A stretch of DNA of 64,000 bases, taken from assembly GCA_936432065.2 (NCBI GenBank), contig OW386289.2, positions 91,261,736-91,325,735 on the forward strand. The letters run 5' to 3'. A program made the translations under genes and the position numbers. The notes under the pieces were generated by a model, which was not told the DNA's origin, ran no database searches, and saw only the letters and a program-made list of their open reading frames with translations. Below are positions 11,785 to 22,060 of the stretch, piece after piece (position 1 is the stretch's first letter; each line of letters begins with the position of its first letter). Source of the stretch: Rutpela maculata (taxonomy: Eukaryota; Arthropoda; Insecta; Coleoptera; Cerambycidae).

Positions 11785-12095
11785 CTATATAAGTTGTTTA
11801 TTCACAGATAATGTTCCAATGGTATGAAGAGTACTGATACAGAGTTGCACTTCTTCAAAAATAAATATAACTACTGTAGATCCAATACCAGCCAATGCAA
11901 TGTGTGAGCCCCAGTAGTCAGGTGTCGTGTTCATGTTGCTTCTATATTGTGGTATCTCACCTTCCACAGGTATTATCAAAAATAACAAATAAAACCTTCC
12001 CTTCAACAGTCTGCTCAGACCGAGATGTTTAATAGGATTTATAGCATCTACCCATTGTAATACCCGTAGGACATGTGATCCTTGCCCAAAATAAT
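11785..12095 (-). CDS. Open stretch of about 103 codons with membrane-like segments, unknown
   Basis: The minus strand is open from about 12095 to the stop at 11785. Landmarks are GSHVLRVLQWVDAINPIKHL, GRFYLLFLIIPVEGEIPQY, NTTPDYWGSHIALAGIG and STVVIFIFEEVQLC. Two hydrophobic runs and a plausible coding composition distinguish it from nearby noise. A stop lies just upstream. AAG at about 12091 could be a weak splice acceptor, or this could be the tail of a decayed transposon gene. I cannot name a family; the methionine at 12004 is not clearly the true start. Confidence 0.35.
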
Positions 12096-12799
12096 TTTAT
12101 AAAAGTTCAACTCAGCAACTTAGTGTTTCTTCTAAAGGTTTTGTCCTAGGCGCGTAAACTTGAGTAACCTAGTCTATACTAGGTATAGAATAGGTTACTC
12201 ATAGGTTGAGGAGTTATATTTGTTAATATCAATGTGTTCTGTTTTATTTTTTAAATCTAACGTAACAAAGGAAAACTCACCTAAATAGTTCTGAGGATGT
12301 CAATACATTTTGACGAAACGTCGACCATTTAAAAAGTCTTTTCCTAATATCTTTCAGAAAAAAAATATTTTTATTCAATGCATACGTCAATGTGTGGTTT
12401 TGAGCGCTGACACGTTTAAATTCGCACGCAACGTCGACCTCACTACGACTCCCGCGAAAACGATTTTGTCTTTTATACATTGAAGCGCTTGATGAACTTA
12501 TATAAATTGACCATTATTTAAAAGCTTAAATGCTCAACAATGAAATGAGGTATACATTTTCTTGGTTCATCGAGCGCATCTAACTGAAATACACAATAAA
12601 AGTTCGGAAAACGTCAAAAATTCCTAAAAAAATTGCAAACATATTTCCTTCGAAATGCTATTATTATGACCTACTGTTGTTTTTTAAATGTAAAACATAA
12701 AAAAACATAAAGATCATATGTTCAACTATACATAAATAAGGTTTAATAATTTTAATCAGAACTTTTTATTTTTATGAAATCAGTGGGCGAAAATATATA
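12096..12799. other. Spacer with a LINE-like 3'-end motif
   Basis: At 12288-12330, TTCTGAGGATGTCAATACAT followed by TTGACGAAACGTCGACC resembles the stem-loop found near 3' ends of several insect retroelements (CTGA.GATG...CGAAACGTCG). No RT sequence is seen next to it. The rest has no assignment. Confidence 0.4.
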
Positions 12800-13347
12800 T
12801 AGAGCAGCGATTTCGTAAGTCTATCGTGTCGTTTTTTTTTTGGCGTAGAACCAGGTCAGACATGTTAGGTTCCTTTGAGTATCTCACCGGGCATATGAAA
12901 TCATATTTTACATTTTTTTGTGGTCTCGAACTTTTTAAATCAATAAAAAGTGAAAAAAATGTATTTTTAAAGAAAATTGTTTTTTTTTGTTTCCACCGCC
13001 ATATCTTTAAAATTATTAAAGATACCGAAATTTGTTTTGTATCAAATTAAAGGTCACACTGTAGCGCTTTTACCAATATAAACGGTTTGGGTACAATTCG
13101 CACTTTCATTTCTTTAAAAATCAGATAAACTAAAAATATATATTTTATGTATTGAAATCTTCACCAATGGATAAACTTTTTTATTTTTGAAAATATTTAC
13201 ATACATGCAGCGAAGAAAATAAAGCCTAATAATCACAAAAGTTTTTGAAACAGTATATTTTTTCCTAAAGTGTACCGTTTGGCAACAGCGATTTTTTTTA
13301 TCAGTGCTAAATGCGAAATTGGGACGCAATTAATACACCTCGCATGC

Positions 13348-14631
13348 TAGTTCAGTAACTAGAGGTTTTAACTTCGGAATAATGTCATATTGAACGGATT
13401 TCGTTCATTTTTGGCAGTTATAATAGTAAATGCTCCACAGAAAAGTTTGTATATTGTGCGGGGGCTTGCTAATTTATAGGGGGTGGATTCCACCCCCTCA
13501 GGAGGTGGCACTTAAAAAATATATATGTTTATTGGAGCTGAAATAGAATCAAATTTTAAGAAGAAAAGGTTCTATGCAATTTTTCACATAAATTGATAGT
13601 TTTCAAGTTATAACGACTTCAAAATTGCGATTTTAACTTAAAAAAAAGGTATTTCCAAACGGCTTTCGTCAAGTTTCTCGAAAAGTAGTACTTTATCGAA
13701 AAAATATTATAGACCAATTACAGAAAGTACAAACTGGGAATTAATTATATTTTTTGTTTATTGATGTAGGATTAATAATTTCGGAGATATTTAAGTTTAT
13801 ATTTGGTAGTGTTCCGAAATTAAATTTAAAGTTTAAAATGCACCTTTTTCCAAAGCAAGTGCTGTAAATGAGCAAAAAATTTGAGCATCTAAGTAATGCT
13901 GCATCTTAACGAAAAACTGTATTTGAGTAAATACGCACATTTTTCCGTCATAAGTTCTTTATTTCTTATGCTACAGGAACGAGTAAAAAATAATTTGAAA
14001 TCGCAATTAATTGTCTTTAATTTCATTTCTTAGCATGAGTGACGTAGGTGTCACAATTTCTGAAATATTTAACATTTAAACTGCATTTTTCGTCTTATAA
14101 ACGTTCGGACGTCATTTGTAAACTTTCATATCTCCGAAACTATTAAATCTATGTAAATAAATTAACATGCGAAATTCATTATCAGTTTATGAGCTTTATT
14201 TTTGGGTTTCAATAAAACTAATATTTATTGAGATATTTGGAAAAGGAAAAAAAATACGTTTCATCGAAAATACCTTTATAGTTTAAACTGTATTTTTTTT
14301 TCTAAAGCAAGTGCTGTATACAAACCAAAAAATTTTAGCATCTACGTCATGCTATATAAATGAGGAACAGTGTTTGAAATTCCTTTTTTTAATTACTGGC
14401 TAATTACAGTAACAAAATGACGACGTTGTTATTAAAGCTCCAATAAATATATATATTTTTTAAGTGCCACACCCTGAGGGCATCCACCCCCTATAAATTA
14501 GCAAGCCTCCGCACAATATAGAAACTTTTCTGTGAAGCATTTACTATTATACTGCCAAAAATGAACGAAATCCGTTCAATATGACATTTTTCCGAAGTTT
14601 TGCATATTTTTTACCTCTAGGTACTGTAGTA
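13348..14631. mobile_element. Foldback element FB, copy 2 (1284 bp)
   Basis: This is the same family as 7012-8691. The ends TAGTTCAGTAACTAGAGGT and ACCTCTAGGTACTGTAGTA are inverted, with the same arm landmarks. It is flanked by TGC on both sides (13345-13347, 14632-14634). The uninterrupted site survives in the other X copy near 56592-56602, reading CCCTGCATGCGAGG on plus. The right arm is much shorter than in copy 1, because a deletion near 14435 removes most of it. Confidence 0.85.
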
Positions 14632-14666
14632 TGCAGGGTTGGTCAGATTAGTCGCATAGAAGTGGC

Positions 14667-14834
14667 GGTTGTCGAAAATCATTAAGTATTCATTGTTCGG
14701 ATAAAAATTGTGACAATCGAAAATGTGCTTGTTTTAAGGAAGGCCTAAAATGTTGCAACGAGTGCACATGTCGTTCCTGTAACAACATTATTAAAGATTT
14801 CGAGGCAGATATGAACGAATTAGAATGCTATTAA
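14667..14834 (+). pseudogene. CXC-type Cys-rich tail of element X, frame-broken copy
   Basis: The frame gives GCRKS, CSDKNCDNRKCACFKEGL, KCCNECTCRSCNN and an acidic end before the TAA at 14832-14834. It is the same product as 56403-56672. Relative to that copy, 8 extra bases just upstream (around 14655-14665) shift the frame, and the FB insertion removes the sequence before that. The spacing CxCx5-6C..CxCx2CxN is the MSL2/tesmin-like CXC pattern known to bind DNA. It is probably the C-terminus of an X-encoded transposase. Confidence 0.6.
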
Positions 14835-15778
14835 TGTAGGGCCTACATAAACTACATACTACATATTTATCTATCCAAATAGAAAATTTATTTCAACAAT
14901 AAAACTCATTTTATGCGTACGTTTTTACTTTCATTCATTTAAAAATGTCTAATAAACTTATTAATTAGATGGGTAGTTAGTAACACTGATTGATATTTAT
15001 AGATTAGGTATTTATATCTACCTACGTCTCTTTATTATTAAAAGGAGACTATTTAATATTTTTTGTACAATTTCTTAATATTAACAACATATGATCAATA
15101 CTACTGTACAATATATGATATATTGAACAATAATATTGATCCCCTAGATCTTTTGATCACTACTGGTTTTGTACATATTGATATAAGTTAAACTACTACA
15201 TACACCCCGACCGGACCCGTCAGATCGTTGCAGTCGGCAGGCTTGCTACAGCCGAGCGCGCAAGAATATGACTTTGGCCCGTTAAAAAAAAATCGCTGAC
15301 TCAATACTATCAACGGGGAAAATTTTTATCCTAAAAACTTTTTTCAACTATTGGCTTCAATTTGTACGCAGCATGTATATACAAATTTTCATAAATAATT
15401 TTTTTCTCGATTGCCTAAAATTACGCTACTGAAAATAACAAGTTTGAGTTTCCTATTATTTTACCAACTTAAAAAAAAATAAATCGGGTTCACGTGGGAC
15501 GTTGTTCGAAGCGCTATTATGTCTACTTTAATCTAAAAAAAAAAAATATTTTCAGAGATATAGCGGTGGAGACGTTAAAAAACATATTTCATTAAAAATC
15601 TATTTTTTTGAGTTTTTCCGAAATAAAAAAGTTCTCGACCACCAAAAAATGTCGTAAAAAATGATTTCGTGTACACGATTATCTTACTAATAAATCCCAC
15701 TAAGTCTGGTTTGGTTCTACGCCGGTTTTTTTTTTCTCGAAAACTAAGCGACTTTACTTCCAAATTTTACTCTACTAA

Positions 15779-16683
15779 TAGCGTATATCTTGTTCTTTAT
15801 AACGAGATAAAAAAATCACATTTTTATGCAATACCAACTTAGGTGATCCGTATATGCATACGGAATTTGCACGTTGATGTAATTTTGAGTTGGTACTTCT
15901 TGACGTCAGAATATCACTAGTGATAACCTGCACCGCTTGATATATTGGAATTACTTTACCTACTCTTGTTTACACTTTCATAAGATTTCGTCGGTGACTA
16001 GAAAGCGGATAACGATTTTTTGCGTTCTCACAAATTTATAAAAATTTTTATTGAACAATCCACCTAAACTAATTTCAGTAATCATCGTGTTTGAGCAAAT
16101 CATTCCAGTAATAAATTCATCCGTCTGAAATTTACCACCGACATTTTTACGTCGGTTACAAAGATATTCGTGATCGAGACCTGTGATTCCTTATTGGACA
16201 ACCAGAAAAAAGTGAGTTTCTCTACGGCTCTAGCTTTTTGCTATTTTTTCATCCGTTCTGTAACCGTGCCAGGGAATTGCCTCAGGAAATCTAAGACAGC
16301 TGTTATCGAACAAATGAAGTGTCGTTACGTCACGCGTAACGCGTTCATTGCCAATCAAGTGCCAGCGCTGTAAAACATTTGTGAGATGTCACGCACATCT
16401 TCATTGAGTTTTTTATTAGATTGTTATACCTTGTCCGATCGTGTCGGCGCACTCTGCGATGAAAAATCCAATGTCGCAAGAAACTATTAGCACCTCACAT
16501 CCTTTTATAAATTGTTCTTTGTAATAGACCTGTCTGGAAATTATTTCTAGAAATAAAAATAAAGGAAATGTTTATCTTGTTATGCTATTCTTAAAGCAAA
16601 TTATAGGGGGAGAAACACTAAACTTAACAAATGACGTAATACATTGACGGGCAATAAACAATGCGGCTGGCAAAAAATGGATG
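15779..16683. other. Unassigned spacer
   Basis: No gene recognised. It contains a TGACGTCA-like site near 15900 and the 12-bp palindrome ATCACTAGTGAT near 15912. A 67-codon open stretch at 16170-16373 has no recognisable features and is not called. Confidence 0.45.
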
Positions 16684-17049
16684 TATACAGGGTGGACCAT
16701 TAATAAATAGACCATTTTTCAAGGGTAGATTCTTTGGACCAAAATATGAGGATATAACCAAACATGTTTTAGTAAATTATTGCTGTGGAAAAAGATACAG
16801 GGTGTCAAAATTGTAATTTCTTTTTCTCAACCACCTCTTGACCGATCTTCTCCCAATTTCGTAAGGAAACATTTTTTATGCTAAGAAACAATAATTTGTG
16901 TATCACATCAGGTTACGAACTATATCTAATGATGAATATTTTTTCTATTTTTTACAAAAACGTTGTGGTACTTTTGATTGATTGATTTACCAGCGTGCGG
17001 TAGGCATTGCTGCCACTCCCAGGGTTATACAGCTGGGCCTGCTACGTCC

Positions 17050-17720
17050 ACGCTGGGTTGGACTAAGGTCATGCTTGTTGCCAGCAGCGAGTGCCACAAG
17101 GCGCATGGTAAAGGAATGTGGGATGGGAGGTGTAGGTATTTGTGAGATGCGTTACCGCATTGTGTCGTGAGGAAGCGTTTAGCTCTATTTTTTGTGTTTT
17201 TGGTTCTGGACTTCTGCTTTTTCTAAGTCTTCTTGTGAAATATGTTGTCGCGTTGTGTCGTGATATGGAGTGTTTATGCTCCTCTTTTTTGTTTCTGCTT
17301 CTTCGAGTCTTCTTTTTCTGAGTCTTCTGAATCCTCGGTTTCCGATGCTGGGTTGGATTTGTTTCATGCTTGTTACCAGCAGCGAGAGCCACATGACGCA
17401 TGGTACCAGAGTGGGGGATGGGCAGTGTAGGTGTTTTTGTAATGTGTTGCCGCATTGTGTTCGTGATATTTAATGTTTATGCTCCTCTTCTTTCTGCTTC
17501 TACAGATTTTCTTCTTCTCCTTCTGAGTCTTCCAATTCCTCCGTTTCTGGTTCTGATAGAGTATATATCTGTAGGTATTTGTGAAATGCGTGATCGCATT
17601 GTGTCATGAGTGGGATGTTTGTGTTCCTCTTTTTGTATTTCTGCTTTTATAAGTCTTCTTCTTCTTTTTCTAAGTCTTCTGATTCCTCGGTTTCTGGTTC
17701 TGGTAGAGTATATATCGCTG
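17050..17720. repeat. Decayed tandem array, about 300-bp unit
   Basis: GGTTGGA..(about 7 nt)..CATGCTTGTTRCCAGCAGCG recurs at about 17057 and 17352. GTAGGTATTTGTGARATGCGT with CGCATTGTGT follows at 17131, 17426 and 17573. TCTTCTGATTCCTCGGTTTC blocks recur at 17320, 17530 and 17680. Units are uneven from internal deletions. The open stretches on both strands come from the T/C-rich composition rather than a gene. Confidence 0.6.
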
Positions 17721-17877
17721 CGATTTCTTTGTGGAATTCAATTTTTCCATTTTCTTTCCCAGTATGTTTGGTCCTTTCCCAGTCTGTTCATGATCCTCTC
17801 GGTTGTTGTTTTCCACGTGTAACCTGGTCTCCCTATTTTTAGTGTAGAATTTAATGTAGAATTTTTCACTTATCCGC

Positions 17878-18370
17878 GAGCGCAATTTTAACCTGAAAAA
17901 CCTCACTTGATAATTTACCTAAGAAACTATTATGATCATACTTTAAGAGTGATGCATTTGATTATTACGGGTTTTATGCTAATATGTTTCACTCTATGTA
18001 GAATTTTTTCACTTAACAACGGTCTTTGTCACCCTTTCTTTTTCACTTATTTGCACTGAGAGATTCATACATTAATCGAACATCAGCCACATCACTCAAC
18101 TATTGTTATGCCAGCATGCGTAATTTTGACCTGAAAAACCTTACTTGATAATTTACCTAAGAAAATATTATGACCATACTTTAAGAGTAATGCATTTGAT
18201 CATTACGGGTTTAATTTATATTAAATTCCTTTGAGTATTTTGAATAATTATGGAAAAAGATTATTTGAAGGTTAACATAAGAAATTTATACGACCATACT
18301 TTTTTCGAACAATAGGATATTGATTATTTCGGGTACAATTCAAATTAAATTCATTTGAATATTTTTATAA
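17878..18370. repeat. Tandem repeat, about 238-bp period
   Basis: About 95 bp containing TTGATAATTTACCTAAGAAA and ATTACGGGTTT occur at 17880 and again at 18118, nearly identical. A third, more diverged unit covers 18240-18370 (TACGACCATACTTTTTTCGA, TTTCGGGTACAATTCAAATT). There is no coding potential. It lies inside the TACAGGGTGG-ended element. Confidence 0.65.
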
Positions 18371-19163
18371 TGATTAAAAAATAATTTACTTGAAGGTTTA
18401 CAGAGGGATATTATACTTCAATAATTTATTCCCCCATGAATTTGTCGACAAGTGTCGACTTTTCAAGGGTTTGATGGGTCTAAACACTTCAATTTCTTAG
18501 AAATTAAAAAGGTTACTTAGCTTGCCTGCGTTGGGTTGTTTGTTTATTTATGCTTCTTTCGTTTCTTTATACACAGCACTGGTCACTAAATATTTCTGTA
18601 TTAGTTATTTTCAAATATTAATTATATTTCAACTTTGTTCTTTTGTTATGATGCATCAATTTACGCGGCATTTCTTGACCTACAATTCACCTAGGCTTTA
18701 TCAAATTTAACGCAGTTTTACCCTTTAATTTTGAGTTTTTAAATAGAAACGTTTCAGACACTTCAGGTACTTTTGACTAGAAAATCTCATGCAGAGTAAA
18801 TTCTACTTAAAAAAGGTACACTTGATAGAACTTGATAATTCCATCTGTTTTCGAGAAAACTGCCGCAAAAGATTTCAAAAATTCTTTGAAAAACTCAATT
18901 TGAAAAGGACAAATTATATTTATTGAAAAAATTACACAAACTAAAGAGTGACAACTACCCAAACTCACTGACTTTTTTATGAACTATTTGCTGGAACTTA
19001 AAGTAAATTTTCGATGTGGCCTCCGCCTATTACAATTTTGACACCCTATATCTTTTTTCACGGCAATAATTTACTAAAGCATGTTTGGATATATATCCTC
19101 ATATTTTGGTCCAAAGAATCTACCCTTCAACTATGGCCTATTATTAATGATCCACCCTGTATA

Positions 19164-19554
19164 TTTTTCTCTACGACTGTTAAAAAAGCTGTACTTTTTT
19201 TCATTATTTTTAGTGCGTAAAACATATGTTTATGGTAATAGTGAAAAAAAGTAAAAAGTCTGAAAAATTGTTATTTCACCGGATCCATGAGTGCATTGAA
19301 AACAGTTTAAGTTTTCTCCCGATCTTCCCTTTAGAAACGTCAAATTAAGAATTTGCGTTTTGACGTTAAAGCTAATTTTGAAATTTATTTGTATAAGTAT
19401 GAAAATTGAAAAAATACTGTATGAAACTCTTGCATAAAGTGCCACAAAGTGCTTTCTTTCACTCACGGGATTGCCGTCAAACTTCTCATTTGTGAAGTAC
19501 CACTTTATACACTTGTTACATAAACTACTACTTTATACTACCGTACGTAAAGTT
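19164..19554. other. Unassigned spacer
   Basis: It directly follows the TA duplication of the preceding element. No gene or repeat assignment. Confidence 0.4.
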
Positions 19555-19680
19555 AACTTTACGCCCTAGGGCGTAATGTAAAAAAGTTAAAAACTGCCTA
19601 TAATAATTATATCTTAAAGGTCATCTTAAAGGTCTTGTGCCCTAGGGCATAAAAGTACTTTTTTGGCCTAGGGCAAAAAT
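19555..19680. repeat. Cluster of GCCCTAGGGC palindromes
   Basis: TTACGCCCTAGGGCGTAA (about 19559-19576) is an exact 18-bp palindrome. TTGTGCCCTAGGGCATAA near 19635 is nearly one. GGCCTAGGGC follows near 19664. All three lie within about 110 bp and directly precede a larger hairpin. Role unknown; they may be subterminal sites of a decayed element. Confidence 0.6.
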
Positions 19681-19797
19681 AGTATATTATATTACTAGGA
19701 GTAGAACGCACTCTTTTTTTGTGTTGAGCCCAGGATTTGCAAACTGGGCGAAACACAAAAAAGGCGTTCTACTCCGTGTAATATATACTATTTTTTC
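19675..19797. repeat. 122-bp hairpin
   Basis: The left arm runs AAAAATAGTATATTATATTAC, AGGAGTAGAACGC, TTTTTTTGTGTT, GCCCAG. The right arm is its complement (CTGGGC, AACACAAAAAA, GCGTTCTACTCC, TAATATATACTATTTTTT). The loop is about 12 nt around 19735-19746. It could form a long RNA or DNA stem. No family is recognised. Confidence 0.65.
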
Positions 19798-20122
19798 TTC
19801 AAGCGTATTAAAATGCAAAAATTCATTTATTTATCATAAATGTACAAATATTCAAACTAAAGTCTTACATGTTGACACAATATGACAAGTGGCTAGTGGA
19901 TAGCGCGCCACATGTGGCTTTCGGTATTAACATTGTGTTACTAGTAAAACAATACCCACAACGGCGGCGCTTTCGGAACTAACATTATGTTACTAGTAAA
20001 ACAATGTCCACTACGGTGGCGTTCGGTACTAACATTTTGTTACTAGTAAAACAATGTCCTACTTCTACTTCTGTTTTTGGTGACATAATTTAAACATTTT
20101 AATACGCTTGAAGAAAAAGTAA
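19788..20122. mobile_element. MITE-like element with three internal tandem repeats
   Basis: TTCTTCAAGCGTATTAAAATG (19796) is mirrored by CATTTTAATACGCTTGAAGA (20096). Between 19920 and 20060 a unit of about 62 bp is repeated three times; each contains CGGNAYTAACATT, GTTACTAGTAAAACAATRYCC and mostly CGGYGGCG. The left terminus overlaps the hairpin arm at 19788. Non-coding. Confidence 0.65.
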
Positions 20123-20875
20123 ATTTTGTGTGTGGGCGCGTGGAATAGTAAACACTTTTTTTACTTTAATAACTAAAAACTTTACTCAAAATGTAGTTTT
20201 AACATTAACAAAAATGCATGTGTCTAATCTTGTCCAATATCTCACAACAGTAATCCAACATTCAAATATATAAGTAACTAAAATGTCCAAGCAGCGGCGT
20301 CTCATTTGGGGGGGCGCCTACATGTGTTTTTTGCCTATAAATGACACTTTCATAATACTGACAGACGTCAAAAAATGACACTTACAGAGCTAATAGTACG
20401 AAAAATCATTTTATTTCGGTATCCTTATTACTTATAATAGTAACTATGGCTGTAGCCATCGTGTGTTTAAAGCTGTCATCTAATTCGTTTCATCCCAATA
20501 ATTATCCACCCCTTCCTCTATCTTATATAAACAGGTCTTTATTTAGGTCAATAATAGGAAATATTTACCTTAAGATTCTCACAAGTTAAATAGGGCTGTG
20601 TAACATTTCTCTGCCCTAACCTCTTGAATAAAATGCTTGCCTATTCTCGACTTCGAATTTACCTTTCTACATTTCTTTTCCCACATTGGTTTTGTGGACA
20701 ATTTGAAGTAAACTTGCCCTTCACTAAATTGGTTAACTAAATATTCTGACTTAATAGTACGTCGAATTGATGTAATTCTGACCATAAATGTTTGTTCCGT
20801 TTTGAACATGCAATTACTAATGTTAGGTAAAACATATTTTACTAACAGACATTTTAAAATATAAGAAAATTATTT
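20123..20875. other. Unassigned spacer
   Basis: No gene or repeat partner recognised. Open stretches in this interval lack family features. Confidence 0.4.
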
Positions 20876-21130
20876 CGTAATTCAATAATTTCTCCTACAT
20901 CCCTGAACCGATTCAAGAAATTTTTTAATAGGCTTTTAGGTCTCTAAAAGCCTATTAAAAAATTAATTAACTTTATAGAATTGTCAACATTTTCTTTTTA
21001 TTTTCGCACAAGTAAAAAAATTATTTCTTTAGTTTTCAATAGCCTAGTACCATTCTAAAGTTGTCTCTAAAAGCCCATCAAAAAATTTTTTTAGTCGGTT
21101 CAGGGATATAGGAGAAATTGTCGAATTACG
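20876..21130. mobile_element. 255-bp MITE with about 65-bp inverted ends
   Basis: The left end CGTAATTCAATAATTTCTCC and the right-end complement CGTAATTCGACAATTTCTCC continue together through ATCCCTGAACCGA and AAATTTTTTRATRGGCTTTTAG. A second small stem (TAGGCTTTTAGG / CTAAAAGCCTA) sits in the left part. Non-coding. Confidence 0.8.
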
Positions 21131-21805
21131 TTCGCAGCACCGCCCATCTTAAATAACAACTGTAGCATTACGCCATCTAGCGACGGCGCTCTGAATTGCC
21201 GCGGTTAGGTAATAAGAAGAACATTTCTGATTTACCCATCAACAACTAAAAAAATATTTTTAATGTAACGTCTTAAAGTGCGGATATTATAAAAGATTCA
21301 CGTATTCCAAAGTAAATTAAGCCATTTTATAACACTAATTCTATCGTTGGTAGAACATAAAGCAGATATAAAATTGAAGGCGGGCGACTTCGGTAACATT
21401 TGCTGTATTATAAGCTCGGTTCGCGTATTTCTCTCAACACGACGTCCTACCGGTCGTCTTATTAGAGATGATGGGATGGAATTGTTAAGTGTGGTTTAGA
21501 GTTTCAAATCTAAATCATACAACGTAGATTTATTACTTTGAAATAAAACTAGTACTTGGGGAAAATGAATGTTGCAGATGTCTACTTCCAGACCACAATT
21601 TCTACTCAAAATCATCATTAATAATGTCACATACGAGCCATGCGACATGATTCTGCTAAAATATTCATTGCCTGCTATCTAAGGACTGCGAACGTATAGT
21701 TTGCGGAACACACGATAGTTGGGGAGCCAGATCTACGTAAAGCTTCAGGCTTTATAGGTACCTGCAAAACGTAAAAAATCACCACCGCTCTACATTTTTT
21801 TATTT
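21131..21805. other. Unassigned spacer, locally GC-richer
   Basis: GCCATCTAGCGACGGCGCT at about 21172 resembles an insect insulator-type (CTCF-like) core. The stretch 21375-21480 is GC-richer but gives no ORF. No further assignment. Confidence 0.35.
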
Positions 21806-22060
21806 TTAAGTGTGGCTAACACGTTTGATCACGTTGTTTATCGTGTGCCGGGTTCGATCCTCAGCTTCGACGCTGGCAATGTCGGTTGGTAAGTGATTTT
21901 GTAAATATGTACTATGTAGCCTATGTAGCCTTCCGGACAGCTTTGTCTTTGGATTTGGGAGTTGTCTAGTATATGTGGTGGGTTTATGTTTGCTTGTCGG
22001 TAGGAGAACTTTGAATGTTAGCGAAATAACGGAAAATACCAATTAACCCATGGAAATACT
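21806..22060 (+). repeat. tRNA-derived SINE-like unit
   Basis: GGTTCGATCC at 21851-21860 is an exact pol III B box. TGGCTAACACG at 21813 is an A-box-like match about 38 nt upstream, which is the normal tRNA spacing. The downstream sequence (to about 22060) does not fold into a full tRNA and continues as unrelated body sequence, as in tRNA-head SINEs. The 3' limit is uncertain and no second copy was found here. Confidence 0.5.

Larger units (their letters stand above)
12800..15778 (+). mobile_element. Element X, copy 1, split by a foldback insertion
   Basis: It matches 55523-57132 in inverse orientation apart from the inserted foldback element (13348-14631). Its two ends are diverged inverted repeats: GGCGTAGAACCAGGTCAGAC near 12841 and, inverted near 15725, GGCGTAGAACCAAACCAGAC. 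They are followed by matched blocks (AAATCAT..TTTACG.CATTTTTTGTGGTC, CCACCGCYATATCT). The boundaries are where the two copies stop matching, at TAGAGCAGCGATTT and ACTCTACTAA. The only coding remnant is a Cys-rich tail at 14667-14834. The interior has a hairpin at 15093-15141 and a GC-rich patch at 15207-15265. Confidence 0.8.
16686..19161. mobile_element. 2.5-kb TACAGGGTGG-ended inverted element, TA-flanked
   Basis: The left end TACAGGGTGGACCATTAATA and the right end TATTAATGATCCACCCTGTA are inverted. Pairing continues through AGGGTAGATTCTTTGGACCA, AATATGAGGATATA and AATTTACTAAARCATGTTTGG to the inner ACAGGGTGTCAAAATTG. TA flanks both sides (16684-16685, 19162-19163). The same TACAGGGT start occurs on the Tc1/mariner-like fragment at 44720-45283, so the element is probably a relative without its transposase. 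The interior is occupied by two decayed tandem arrays. Confidence 0.75.

Noticed and set aside
17069..17455. 128-codon basic open frame on minus
   Set aside because: It lies in a decayed T/C-rich tandem array and repeats its own motif (CGTRCWQQ / HVALAAGNKHETN) because the DNA is repeated; no domain.
18998..19030. GGGHIENLL-stop on minus, like the end of a Tc1/mariner transposase
   Set aside because: It sits just inside the terminus in the wrong direction, so no transposase body could precede it. Probably chance or a rearranged scrap.
21851..21860. A true tRNA gene
   Set aside because: A and B boxes are present but the acceptor and anticodon stems do not form; called as SINE-like instead.
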